DNA from: Sphingomonas sp.
GTDB taxonomy: Bacteria; Pseudomonadota; Alphaproteobacteria; Sphingomonadales; Sphingomonadaceae
Length of the DNA: 64,000 nucleotides
Assembly: GCA_013001055.1 (NCBI GenBank)
Contig: JABDNH010000019.1
Span: 111,219 to 175,218 of the forward strand
Reading direction: 5' to 3'
Positions 1 to 7,450 of the stretch are shown here, piece after piece. The first letter of the stretch is position 1. Each line of letters opens with the position of its first letter. Under the pieces are notes generated by a model. The model was not told the origin of the DNA, did no database searches, and saw only the letters and a list, made by a program, of their open reading frames with translations. Both the position numbers and the translations under genes were made by a program.

Positions 1-581
1 ACGGCAAGATCGGTCTTCAGTGTCTTGAGGTCGCGATTGTTGATACCGATGAGCTTGGCGCCGAGCGCCGCCGCACGCGCCATTTCTTCTTCGTCATGCA
101 CTTCCACCAGCACATCCATGCCCAGCAATGCGGCTTCGCGAAGCACTCCTGCAGCTTTTTCGTCGTCGAGCACCGAAAGCATGCAGAGTACCGCATCGGC
201 GCCGTGCGCGCGGGCTTCGGACACTTGAACCACATCGACGATGAAGTCCTTGGCCAGGATCGGTCCGTCGAATTTCGCGCGCAGATCGCGCAGCAGATCG
301 AGCGACCCGCCAAAGTCTTCCCCGTCGGTCAGGATGCTAACCGCATCGGCAACGGGTGCGTAAGCCCTGATCGCTTTACCGGGCGAATGCTTGGCAACGT
401 GGCCCGACGGGCTCCTGGGCTTTACCTCCATGATGAAGCGCGCACCGGTCTGGCGCAGCGCGGCGATGAGGCTGCGCTTCGTCGGCTCGGCTCGGACCGG
501 ACCATCGAGGCGCCCCGCCACTTCGACGCGCTTGCGCGCCACGATACGGGCAAGGGTGTCAGCTACGGGTGGCGTCGACAT
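1..581 (-). CDS. trpC: Indole-3-glycerol phosphate synthase (partial, C-terminus off the left edge)
   Basis: Catalyses ring closure of carboxyphenylaminodeoxyribulose phosphate to indole-3-glycerol phosphate in tryptophan synthesis. The minus-strand frame from the ATG at 579-581 reads MSTPPVADTLARI. It continues with the TrpC phosphate-barrel segments EVKPRSPS (catalytic Glu/Lys), SILTD, LAKDFIVD and GINNRDL, the last shortly before the edge. About 193 codons are present, so roughly the last quarter is missing. The start overlaps the end of trpD by 23 nt, which fits translational coupling as the last visible gene of the aroF-trpEGDC operon. The identification rests on several family motifs and on position. 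Confidence 0.95.
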   Translation of the reverse strand, partial: MSTPPVADTLARIVARKRVEVAGRLDGPVRAEPTKRSLIAALRQTGARFIMEVKPRSPSGHVAKHSPGKAIRAYAPVADAVSILTDGEDFGGSLDLLRDLRAKFDGPILAKDFIVDVVQVSEARAHGADAVLCMLSVLDDEKAAGVLREAALLGMDVLVEVHDEEEMARAAALGAKLIGINNRDLKTLKTDLA

Positions 582-1611
582 AGTCCGAAGCAACCTTGCC
601 TGCCGCGCCTGATCCGAGCGCCTCCAATGCCATCGCGGTAGCGTCCTTGAGCGTATCCGCCTTGCCCGCTGCAAACAGCAGGCCGCCAGCATTGATGGCG
701 ACGATATCGCGCTCTGGCTTGATACCGCGCCCGGCGAACAGTTCGGCCAGGCGGTGCGCATTCTCGATCGCATCGCCGCCCGTCAGCACCTTGAGGGGCG
801 CAGGCTCGATCCCTGCATCTTCGGGCGCGATGGTAAATTCGGTGAGTTCGCCGTTCGACAGGCGAATGGCGCGCGTGTCGCCGTGCAATGCAATCTCGTC
901 GAGCCCCGATCCGTGCACCACCAGCGCTTCCTCCACGCCCTGCGCTTCGAGCACCTTGGCGATGCGGCGCATGATTGCGGGATCGGCGACGCCCAGCAGC
1001 TGCACGCGTGGTTGCGCCGGGTTCACGCAGGGGCCCAACAGGTTCATCACCGTGCGCACCGCCAGCTGCCGGCGCACCGGCGCGGCGTGCTTCATGCCGG
1101 GATGGTAGGCGGGGGCGTACAAAAAGCAGAAGCCGGTCTCGTCGAGCATCTGGCGCGAGGCCTCGGCGCTGACATCCAGCTTCGCGCCCATCGCTTCGAG
1201 CACGTCGGCGCTACCACATTTGGAGCTGACCGAGCGGTTGCCGTGCTTGGCGACGGGCAGCCCGCACGCCGCGGCAACGAAGGCCGCCGCTGTCGACACG
1301 TTGATCAGGCTCGACCCATCCCCGCCCGTCCCGCAGCAATCGGCGAAAAGATAGTCGGGGCGATCGAAGTGCTTTGCGGCGGCTGAAAGTGCACGCGCCG
1401 CGCCGATCATCTCTTCGGGCGTCTCGCCTTTCATACGCAGCGCGATCAGCATGCCGCCAATCTCGCCGGGCTCCAACTTTCCAAGCACGAGACGCTCGAA
1501 AAGATGTTCGGCGTCCGCGCTCGGCAAGTCCTCGCCGGTCAATAGCTTGGGCATGGGATTGGGAACGGGTCCTGTGTCCGGGGGCAGGGTCATGGCGGCG
1601 CTTTCAGGCAT
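559..1611 (-). CDS. trpD: Anthranilate phosphoribosyltransferase
   Basis: Transfers the phosphoribosyl group of PRPP to anthranilate, the second committed step of tryptophan synthesis. The 350-residue protein has the usual family length. It shows the glycine-rich PRPP loop GTGGDGSSLINVST near residue 92 and the KHGNRSVSSKCGSADVLEA block that binds pyrophosphate, Mg and anthranilate. The ATG at 1611 overlaps the trpG stop by 8 nt. An internal Met at residue 7 is an alternative start. The gene is a separate TrpD, not fused to TrpG as in enterobacteria. Confidence 0.96.
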   Translation of the reverse strand: MPESAAMTLPPDTGPVPNPMPKLLTGEDLPSADAEHLFERLVLGKLEPGEIGGMLIALRMKGETPEEMIGAARALSAAAKHFDRPDYLFADCCGTGGDGSSLINVSTAAAFVAAACGLPVAKHGNRSVSSKCGSADVLEAMGAKLDVSAEASRQMLDETGFCFLYAPAYHPGMKHAAPVRRQLAVRTVMNLLGPCVNPAQPRVQLLGVADPAIMRRIAKVLEAQGVEEALVVHGSGLDEIALHGDTRAIRLSNGELTEFTIAPEDAGIEPAPLKVLTGGDAIENAHRLAELFAGRGIKPERDIVAINAGGLLFAAGKADTLKDATAMALEALGSGAAGKVASDYVDATRS

Positions 1612-2203
1612 AAGCGGGTTCCTTGGCTAGATGGACTTGAGCCCAATCGGCCAATGCGGCGGCAAGCCGGTGGCCAAGCGGGGTCAAAATGGATTCGGGA
1701 TGGAATTGCAGGCCGAGCTGGAGCGCGGCCTCGTCACGGATCGCCATTGCCATTCCATCGATCTCGGCATCGATAGTGAAGTTTCCGGGCAGTTCGGAAG
1801 TCGGCGTGCAAAGCGAATGATAGCGCCCGATGGTGAGCGGATCGGGCAGCTCCGCAAAGGGCCCGCGACCACCATGCACCAGCGCGCTGGTCTTGCCGTG
1901 GAAGGGCTGCCACGCACGGGCGACGCAGCCGCCTGCCTGCTGCACGATGGCCTGGTGGCCAAGGCAGATACCGATCAGCGGCACCTTCGCCTTGGCGAGG
2001 CCGATCAATTCTAGGCAGCATCCCGCGTCGTCCGGTGTGCCGGGTCCGGGCGACAACATGATCGCCCCACCGTTCGCCATGTCGAGCGCGTCTTGAGCCG
2101 CGATGCTGTTGCGTACGACGCGTACCTCCGCGCCGCCCTCGCGCATCGCGTCAACCAGGTTGAAGGTGAAGCTATCGCGATTGTCGACCAGGAGGATCTT
2201 CAT
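1604..2203 (-). CDS. trpG: Anthranilate synthase component II (glutamine amidotransferase)
   Basis: Supplies ammonia from glutamine to TrpE for anthranilate formation. The 199-residue class I amidotransferase carries the nucleophile elbow GICLGHQA (Cys near residue 79), the oxyanion region MLSPGPGTP and the catalytic His in QFHPES near the C-terminus. The ATG overlaps the trpE stop in an ATGA arrangement, and the end overlaps trpD. In many bacteria one such subunit also serves PabB in folate synthesis; the sequence alone does not exclude that, but the trp operon position favours TrpG. Confidence 0.95.
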   Translation of the reverse strand: MKILLVDNRDSFTFNLVDAMREGGAEVRVVRNSIAAQDALDMANGGAIMLSPGPGTPDDAGCCLELIGLAKAKVPLIGICLGHQAIVQQAGGCVARAWQPFHGKTSALVHGGRGPFAELPDPLTIGRYHSLCTPTSELPGNFTIDAEIDGMAMAIRDEAALQLGLQFHPESILTPLGHRLAAALADWAQVHLAKEPAYA

Positions 2204-3699
2204 GCCGCGGCCCCCAGCGCGCTCAGCACCGCGCTTGCCTTGGCGCGCGTTTCGGCGGCTTCGGCGGCGGGATCGCTATCGGCGACAACACCCGCGCCGG
2301 CGCGCACTTCGGCAACGCCATCGCGCACCAACGCCGAGCGGATCACGACCGCACTGTCGAAATTGCCAGCGCCGGTGAGGACGCCGATCGCCCCGCCGTA
2401 AGGTCCGCGCGCCCTTGTTTCGACCGAACGGATCAACTCGATCGCTTTCAATTTGGGGGCTCCGGACAGGGTGCCGACATTGAGGCAGGCGCGGATGGCG
2501 TCGATGGCATCGCGGCCTTCGTCCAGTTCGCCCTCTACCGTCGAGACGAGGTGCATGACCTTCGCGAATCGTTCGACCCGCAGCAGGCTGGTTACCCGCC
2601 GCGAGCCGGGCGTGGCGACGCGCGCGATGTCGTTGCGACCAAGGTCGACAAGCATCAGGTGCTCGGAAACCTCCTTGTGGTCGAGACGCAGATCGGCTTC
2701 CTGCCGGTCATCCGCGTCGCCCGTATCGCCGCGCGGTCGCGTTCCCGCGATCGGGCTTACCGAGACGACGCGTCCGCGCACCTCGACGCCATTTTCGGGC
2801 GACGCGCCGAACAGGGTACCGTGGGGTGTGTCGGCGTAGAAATTGTAGGCGCTAGGATCGGCCTTCACGAGACGGCGGAAGGCCTGGATCGGCGCGGTAC
2901 ACGGGGCCTCGAAGGTCCGGCTCGGCACCGCCTGGAATATGTCACCCGAGAAGATGTGCTCCTTGAGCCGTTCGACGATCGCCTCGAAGCGCGCATCGTC
3001 AATATCTGGATCGACCGCTACGTCCGGCGCATCTTCGAGACGCGGTATTTGTGCCTGTTCGATCCTTGCCACGGTGCGCGAAAGTCGCTCGACGCCCAGC
3101 GACTGCAGCCGGTGCGCCGTCACGGCATCGTCATGCCCCGCAACCAGCGCCAGTACGCGGGCCGCGCCACTCGGCTCGACAACGACGAGGGTCTCGGCCA
3201 ACCGGAAATAGAGATCGGGGAAGTCGCCGGCCGGCCGCGCTGGCAAGGTTTCGACCATATCGACATGGTCGAAGCCGATCACGCCCAACGCGGCAATCGC
3301 ATAGGGTTCGTCCTTGTCGTGGATGCGAATAGCAGTGGTCATGGCACGCAGCGTATCGAGCGCGCTGGAGGCTGCGGCCCGCACCGTTTCATCAGGATCG
3401 TCCGATCGTTCGAATCGCAGGCCGAGCCTGTCGCCATCGGGCCTTGTTTCCAGCAATTCGGCAATCGGACCCAGCAACGCCGTACCGTTCTCACTCACCG
3501 CTTGAATCGCTGCGTCGCCGCGCGTCGCTTCCAGCTCGAGCGCGTGATCGACAAGGATCAGCGCCGTCCCGCCGGTGCGGCGGAAGAACAGCTCGGCACG
3601 ACCTTCGGCATGAAGGGCTGCAAACAGGCTGACCGCATCGACGGCCCCGGAGAGCCGCCGCGACAATATGGTCGCTTCGCCTCTCCGCAAGGGTTTCAC
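2200..3699 (-). CDS. trpE: Anthranilate synthase component I
   Basis: Converts chorismate and ammonia to anthranilate with TrpG. The 499 residues match the family length. The chorismate-binding half shows IFSGDIFQAVPSRTF, SPIAGTRPRGDT, GRNDIARVA and the C-terminal GPYGGAIGVL block. The start is GTG at 3699, overlapping the aroF TGA (GTGA). The operon lies behind a trp attenuator (4748-4886), so expression should respond to charged tRNA-Trp. Allosteric feedback by tryptophan is typical of the family but was not traced residue by residue here. Confidence 0.96.
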   Translation of the reverse strand: MKPLRRGEATILSRRLSGAVDAVSLFAALHAEGRAELFFRRTGGTALILVDHALELEATRGDAAIQAVSENGTALLGPIAELLETRPDGDRLGLRFERSDDPDETVRAAASSALDTLRAMTTAIRIHDKDEPYAIAALGVIGFDHVDMVETLPARPAGDFPDLYFRLAETLVVVEPSGAARVLALVAGHDDAVTAHRLQSLGVERLSRTVARIEQAQIPRLEDAPDVAVDPDIDDARFEAIVERLKEHIFSGDIFQAVPSRTFEAPCTAPIQAFRRLVKADPSAYNFYADTPHGTLFGASPENGVEVRGRVVSVSPIAGTRPRGDTGDADDRQEADLRLDHKEVSEHLMLVDLGRNDIARVATPGSRRVTSLLRVERFAKVMHLVSTVEGELDEGRDAIDAIRACLNVGTLSGAPKLKAIELIRSVETRARGPYGGAIGVLTGAGNFDSAVVIRSALVRDGVAEVRAGAGVVADSDPAAEAAETRAKASAVLSALGAAA

Positions 3700-4709
3700 A
3701 GTTCGCGTCCCAGTGCGCCGAGCATTGCCGCCAGCTGATTGCCCAGCGCTTCCATCTGCTCGGGGTAAAGCGACTGCGGGCCATCGCTCAGTGCGCTTGG
3801 CGGATCGTAGTGCACCTCCACCATCACACCGTCGGCACCCGCTGCCGCCGCCGCCAGCGCCATCGGCGCCACCAGTTCGCGCTTGCCCGTGCCGTGGCTC
3901 GGATCGACAATGACCGGCAAGTGCGACTTTTCTTTAAGCAGCGGTACGGCCGCCAGGTCGAGCGTGTTGCGCGTCGCCGTCTCGAAAGTACGGATGCCGC
4001 GCTCGCACAGGATCACGTCATCATTGCCGCTTGCCATGATATATTCGGCGGCCATCAAAAGGTCGTCGACTTTTGCGGCCATGCCGCGTTTGAGCATGAC
4101 CGGCTTTCCGGCACCGCCGACAGCCTTGAGCAACTCGAAATTCTGCATATTACGCGTACCGATCTGGATCGCGTCGGCTTTGTCGGCGAGCAGGTCGAGA
4201 TCGCGCGTGTCCACCAGTTCGGTGATGATCGGCAACCCGACCTTGTCGCCCGCTTCGCGCAACAGGGCGAGGCCTTCGGGTCCATGCCCCTGGAAGCTGT
4301 AGGGTGAGGTGCGCGGCTTGTAGGCCCCGCCGCGCAGCACCCGCGCGCCAGCCTTCTTGGCGGCCTCGGCGCTGGCTTGAACCTGTTCGGCATTCTCGAC
4401 CGCACAGGGGCCTGCGATCAGCGCGAATTTTCCCCCGCCGATCACCGCGTCGCCGATTGCAATCCGGCTATCGTGCGGGTGCAGCTCGCGGCTCACCAAC
4501 TTGTACGGCGAGAGGATCGGCTTGACGCTTTCGACTGATGGCTCGGCCTCAAAGCCAAGCTCGGCCAGCACGCGCTCATCGCCCAGCGCCCCCAGCACCA
4601 CTCGTTCGGCACCGGGCATGTGAAGTGGCTTCAGTCCCTTTGACTTGATCTTGTCGAGCAGGCGATCAACCGTCTCCTCGGTCGCTTCGGGCTTCATTAC
4701 GATAATCAT
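3696..4709 (-). CDS. aroF: 3-deoxy-7-phosphoheptulonate synthase, type I-beta with N-terminal ferredoxin-like domain
   Basis: Condenses phosphoenolpyruvate and erythrose 4-phosphate, the entry step of aromatic synthesis. The 337-residue protein has an N-terminal regulatory domain of about 70 residues (starting MIIVMKPEAT), as in the Thermotoga-type enzyme. The KDO8P/DAHP barrel follows, with FALIAGPCAVE, LRGGAYKPRTSPYSFQG, IGTRNMQNF, MLKRGMA and IVDPSHGTGKR. A GGAG ribosome site lies just upstream of the ATG at 4709. Placing the first shikimate enzyme at the head of trpEGDC, behind a trp leader, makes pathway entry tryptophan-controlled. Inhibition through the N-terminal domain is known for this subclass; its effector here is not predictable. 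Confidence 0.93.
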   Translation of the reverse strand: MIIVMKPEATEETVDRLLDKIKSKGLKPLHMPGAERVVLGALGDERVLAELGFEAEPSVESVKPILSPYKLVSRELHPHDSRIAIGDAVIGGGKFALIAGPCAVENAEQVQASAEAAKKAGARVLRGGAYKPRTSPYSFQGHGPEGLALLREAGDKVGLPIITELVDTRDLDLLADKADAIQIGTRNMQNFELLKAVGGAGKPVMLKRGMAAKVDDLLMAAEYIMASGNDDVILCERGIRTFETATRNTLDLAAVPLLKEKSHLPVIVDPSHGTGKRELVAPMALAAAAAGADGVMVEVHYDPPSALSDGPQSLYPEQMEALGNQLAAMLGALGREL

Positions 4710-4747
4710 GTCTACTTACTCCGATGGGGGCTTGAAGAGCGGACATG

Positions 4748-4770
4748 AAAAAGCCCGCTCGCGGCGGGCT
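4748..4770 (-). terminator. trp attenuator terminator hairpin
   Basis: On the minus strand AGCCCGC (4770-4764) and GCGGGCT (4758-4752) form a 7-bp GC-rich stem around a 5-nt loop, directly followed by a run of five T (4752-4748). It sits between the leader peptide stop (4797) and the aroF start (4709), the position expected for the attenuator that ends transcription when tryptophan is plentiful. An upstream stem CGTTCGC (4849-4843) with GCGAACG (4808-4802) encloses the Trp codons and is a plausible 1:2 pairing. I could not define the antiterminator with confidence. Confidence 0.85.
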
Positions 4771-4796
4771 CCGATAAGTCTGCGTGTCAGGCAGGG

Positions 4797-4886
4797 TCAG
4801 TCGTTCGCGCGCCAAGATATGGACGAGCGCCACCACCAGCCAGCGAACGCGGCTGCAGAATCGGTGATGGGTGCGATTTTCATCAT
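4797..4886 (-). CDS. trpL: trp operon leader peptide, 29 residues with WWW
   Basis: The minus-strand frame starts ATGATG at 4886 and stops at TGA 4799-4797. It encodes 29 residues with three consecutive Trp codons (TGG at 4838-4830) in AGWWWRSS and a fourth Trp at codon 25. Four Trp in 29 residues, followed by a terminator hairpin and then aroF-trpE, is the classic arrangement of transcription attenuation by ribosome stalling. No ribosome-binding site precedes the ATG, and the candidate -10 element ends only about 9 nt before it, so the mRNA may begin at or next to the start codon. The Sinorhizobium trpL transcript is known to be leaderless. Codon 2 is also ATG. Confidence 0.88.
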   Translation of the reverse strand: MMKIAPITDSAAAFAGWWWRSSISWRAND

Positions 4887-4894
4887 TGCCCGCG

Positions 4895-4923
4895 TAACTT
4901 CCGTTTCTTCTCCAACATGTCAA
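4895..4923 (-). promoter_or_regulatory. Candidate promoter of the trpL-aroF-trpEGDC operon
   Basis: A perfect -35 TTGACA (4923-4918) is followed after 17 nt by AAGTTA (4900-4895) as a -10 candidate. Initiation would then fall close to 4886-4889, at the trpL start codon. An imperfect palindrome CAAC-N6-GTTG (4921-4934) overlaps the upstream edge of the -35 element and could bind the divergently encoded TrpR-like protein. The promoter is inferred from the consensus match only. Confidence 0.6.
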
Positions 4924-5010
4924 CCCGTACGTTGCGGAGCACATAATGGTTGCAATCGGGGAACGAGGCTACTAGCTGCATGTTTCAATGTTTTAACACG
5001 CTGGAACAAG

Positions 5011-5301
5011 ATGACCGAATCTCCCCTCAAGGATCTCGCTGTTGCGATGGCAGGACTGGAATGTCCCCGGGATGCCGAAGCCTTTCTCAAGGATTTGTGC
5101 ACGCCAACCGAATTGCGCGCCATTTCAGAACGCTGGCATGTTGCGCGTTTGTTGGCGCGCGGCGACAAGACCTATCGCCAGATCCACGACGACACCGGCG
5201 TTTCGACCACTACCATTACGCGCGTCGCGCGTTTCTTGAATGCCGAGGAAAACTGCGGCTACCGGGCAATGATTGACCGGCTGGAAGGGAGCAAGGCATG
5301 A
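5011..5301 (+). CDS. YerC/YecD-type TrpR-like transcriptional regulator
   Basis: This 96-residue all-helical protein of the Trp repressor superfamily starts at ATG 5011 (MTESPLKDL). It shows the family core FLKDLCTPTELRAISERWHVARLL, then the helix-turn-helix KTYRQIHDDTGVSTTTITRVARFL, whose TTTITR recognition helix is typical of YerC/TrpR. It overlaps hisG by 4 nt, so it is the first gene of the histidine operon, and it is divergent from the trp leader. Homologues in some lineages have been proposed as regulators of histidine or aromatic genes; which effector is sensed here is unknown. It could control the his operon, the divergent trp operon, or both. Confidence 0.85.
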   Translation: MTESPLKDLAVAMAGLECPRDAEAFLKDLCTPTELRAISERWHVARLLARGDKTYRQIHDDTGVSTTTITRVARFLNAEENCGYRAMIDRLEGSKA

Positions 5302-6170
5302 GCCGCCTCCATCTCGCCATTCAGAAGAGTGGCCGCCTCGCAGACCAGAGCCGCGAACTTCTCAAGCAGGCCGGGATCAAGGTGCAGGATACCAAGACGG
5401 GGCTGACCGCGCGCGCCACGAATTTTCCGCTCGACCTCATGCTGGTTCGCGATGACGACATTCCCACCTTTGTCGGCGACGGCGTTTGTGAACTTGGCAT
5501 CGTTGGGCTCAACGTGCTCGAGGAATATCGGCTCGGACAGGACGACGACGTCGAGATCATCGCGCGCTTGGGCTTTGGCAGTTGCAAGCTGATGATCGCA
5601 TGTCACGAAAACGAGGCGTTCGAAATCGCCTCGTTAGAAGGCAAGCGGATCGCGACCTCCTACCCCCGCATGACCCGGCACTTCCTTGCTGAAAAAGGCA
5701 TCGACGCAGAGACTGTGACGATGCAGGGCGCGGTTGAACTCGCTCCGCGTCTCGGCATTGCCGATTATGTATGCGACCTCGTATCTTCGGGCCAAACGCT
5801 CGAGGCCAACGGTCTTAAACCGGTCGACACGGTGCTTGAAAGCGAATCGGTGCTGGTGCGCACCCTGAAACCGGTCGACGGCGCGATGGCCGAACTTGTC
5901 GACGCGCTAAAGGCACGCACCGACGGCGTGATCGCGACCAGCGAAAGCAAATATATCGTCCTCAACGCACCCGAAAACGCGCTCGCAGACATCACCCGTA
6001 TCTTGCCTGGTGCCGAAGCACCGACCGTCATGCCGCTGCTGGGTCGGCAGGGGCAGGTCGCGGTGCAGGCGGTGTGCCGGGAATCGGTATTCTGGGAGAC
6101 GCTTGAAGAGCTCAAAGTCGCGGGCGCGCGCGACATCCTCGTCATGCCGATCGAAAAGATGATGTTGTGA
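5298..6170 (+). CDS. hisG: ATP phosphoribosyltransferase, long (hexameric) form
   Basis: Joins ATP and PRPP, the first step of histidine synthesis. At 290 residues it is the long form: a bilobal catalytic domain (MSRLHLAIQKSGRL at the start, the PRPP loop region around DLVSSGQTLEANGL) plus a C-terminal regulatory domain of about 75 residues ending EELKVAGARDILVMPIEKM. Long HisG needs no HisZ and is usually inhibited by histidine through this domain. The ATG overlaps the stop of the TrpR-like gene, and hisD starts at its stop codon, so translation is probably coupled along the operon. Confidence 0.96.
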   Translation: MSRLHLAIQKSGRLADQSRELLKQAGIKVQDTKTGLTARATNFPLDLMLVRDDDIPTFVGDGVCELGIVGLNVLEEYRLGQDDDVEIIARLGFGSCKLMIACHENEAFEIASLEGKRIATSYPRMTRHFLAEKGIDAETVTMQGAVELAPRLGIADYVCDLVSSGQTLEANGLKPVDTVLESESVLVRTLKPVDGAMAELVDALKARTDGVIATSESKYIVLNAPENALADITRILPGAEAPTVMPLLGRQGQVAVQAVCRESVFWETLEELKVAGARDILVMPIEKMML

Positions 6171-7450
6171 TGACGATGATCGACTGGAATAGTGCCGATG
6201 ACATGCAGCGCCGCGCCGCGTTGGCCCGCCCCGACGTGCGCGGCGCGCCCGAACTGCGCGCCCGCGTGACAGCGATCGTCGAGCAGGTGAGGGACGAGGG
6301 CTGGCCCGCGCTCGAGCGACTGGCAACCAGTATCGATGGCGCGCCGCCCAAGAAGGTCGCCGTAGGCCCTTATGCCGACAAGGCGCGGGAAACGCTGGGT
6401 TGCGAAGCGATCGAAGCCATCGAGCTGGCGCGGGCCAATATCGCGCGTTTCCACCGCGAAACCTTGCCGCGCGACACCGAGGTCGAAACGATGCCCGGCC
6501 TCACCGTTGCAAAGCGCTGGCTGCCGCTGTCGTCCGCAGGCCTCTATGTACCGGGCGGCAAGGCGCCGCTCTTCTCGACGCTGCTGATGCTCGCCGTCCC
6601 TGCGCTGGTCGCCGGCGTGCAGCGGCTGGAAGTGGTGACTCCACCGCGTGCCGATGGCGGGCTCGATCCTGCCGTCGCCTATGCCGCGCAGCTGTGCGGC
6701 GTTGAAACAATCCGGACCGTCGGGGGCGCGCAGGCCATCGCCGCGCTGGCCTTCGGCGCCGGCGAGATACGTCCCGTTGATCGCATCTGCGGACCCGGCA
6801 ATGCATGGGTGGCGGCGGCCAAGAGCATCGTATCGTCGTTGCCAGGCGGGCCCGGGGTCGACCTGCCCGCCGGACCCTCCGAATTGATGGTGATCGCCGA
6901 CCATAGCGCCGATCCAGCGGTAGTCGCGGCCGATCTGCTCAGCCAGTCGGAACACGGCCCCGACGCGCAATCGATCATCGTCAGCAACGAAACTTCTGTC
7001 ATCGACCGGGTCCTCGCCGAAGCAGGGGCGATGATGGACGACATGGGCGGAACCTTTGCACCGCTGCGGGCGATCAAGTGCGACACGCTCGAGACCGCCT
7101 GCCAAATCGCCAATGCCTATGCACCCGAACATTTGAGCCTCGCGACGCAAGCAGCTGGCCGACTGGTCGATCGGATTGTCAATGCGGGCGCGATCTTCGT
7201 CGGCAACAGGGCCGCCGAAACGCTAGGCGATTATCTTGCGGGCTCCAGCCACGTACTGCCGACCGACGGCGCGGCGCGCTATACCGGAGGCGTCACGTCG
7301 CTCACCTTCATGAAATCGATCAGCATCCAGCGCGTCACCGATGACGCGGCCCGCCGGCTCGCCGCGCCTGCCGCCGTCCTGGCCCGTCTCGAAGGCTTGG
7401 AAGCGCACGCTCGCGCTGCGGAAATCCGTGCTCGAAAGGTAGACGCATGA
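6170..7450 (+). CDS. hisD: Histidinol dehydrogenase
   Basis: Oxidises L-histidinol in two NAD-dependent steps to histidine, using Zn. The protein of about 426 residues contains the signature GPGNAWVAAAK, the GPSELMVIAD block, the general base pair in AYAPEHLSLAT, and GDYLAGSSHVLPT, which carries a zinc-binding His. The stop of hisG and the ATG at 6170 overlap as TGATG; a GTG at 6167 and an ATG at 6176 are alternative starts. It is followed by the hisC-hisB fusion with an ATGA overlap. Confidence 0.96.
   Translation: MTMIDWNSADDMQRRAALARPDVRGAPELRARVTAIVEQVRDEGWPALERLATSIDGAPPKKVAVGPYADKARETLGCEAIEAIELARANIARFHRETLPRDTEVETMPGLTVAKRWLPLSSAGLYVPGGKAPLFSTLLMLAVPALVAGVQRLEVVTPPRADGGLDPAVAYAAQLCGVETIRTVGGAQAIAALAFGAGEIRPVDRICGPGNAWVAAAKSIVSSLPGGPGVDLPAGPSELMVIADHSADPAVVAADLLSQSEHGPDAQSIIVSNETSVIDRVLAEAGAMMDDMGGTFAPLRAIKCDTLETACQIANAYAPEHLSLATQAAGRLVDRIVNAGAIFVGNRAAETLGDYLAGSSHVLPTDGAARYTGGVTSLTFMKSISIQRVTDDAARRLAAPAAVLARLEGLEAHARAAEIRARKVDA

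Noticed and set aside
2551..3738. A 395-codon plus-strand frame opposite trpE
   Set aside because: Arginine-, histidine- and aspartate-rich shadow of trpE, without ribosome site or recognisable domain.
5765..7150. A 461-codon open frame antisense to hisG and hisD
   Set aside because: It lies entirely opposite two well-conserved enzymes. GC-rich codon bias opens antisense frames, and the product has no family features.
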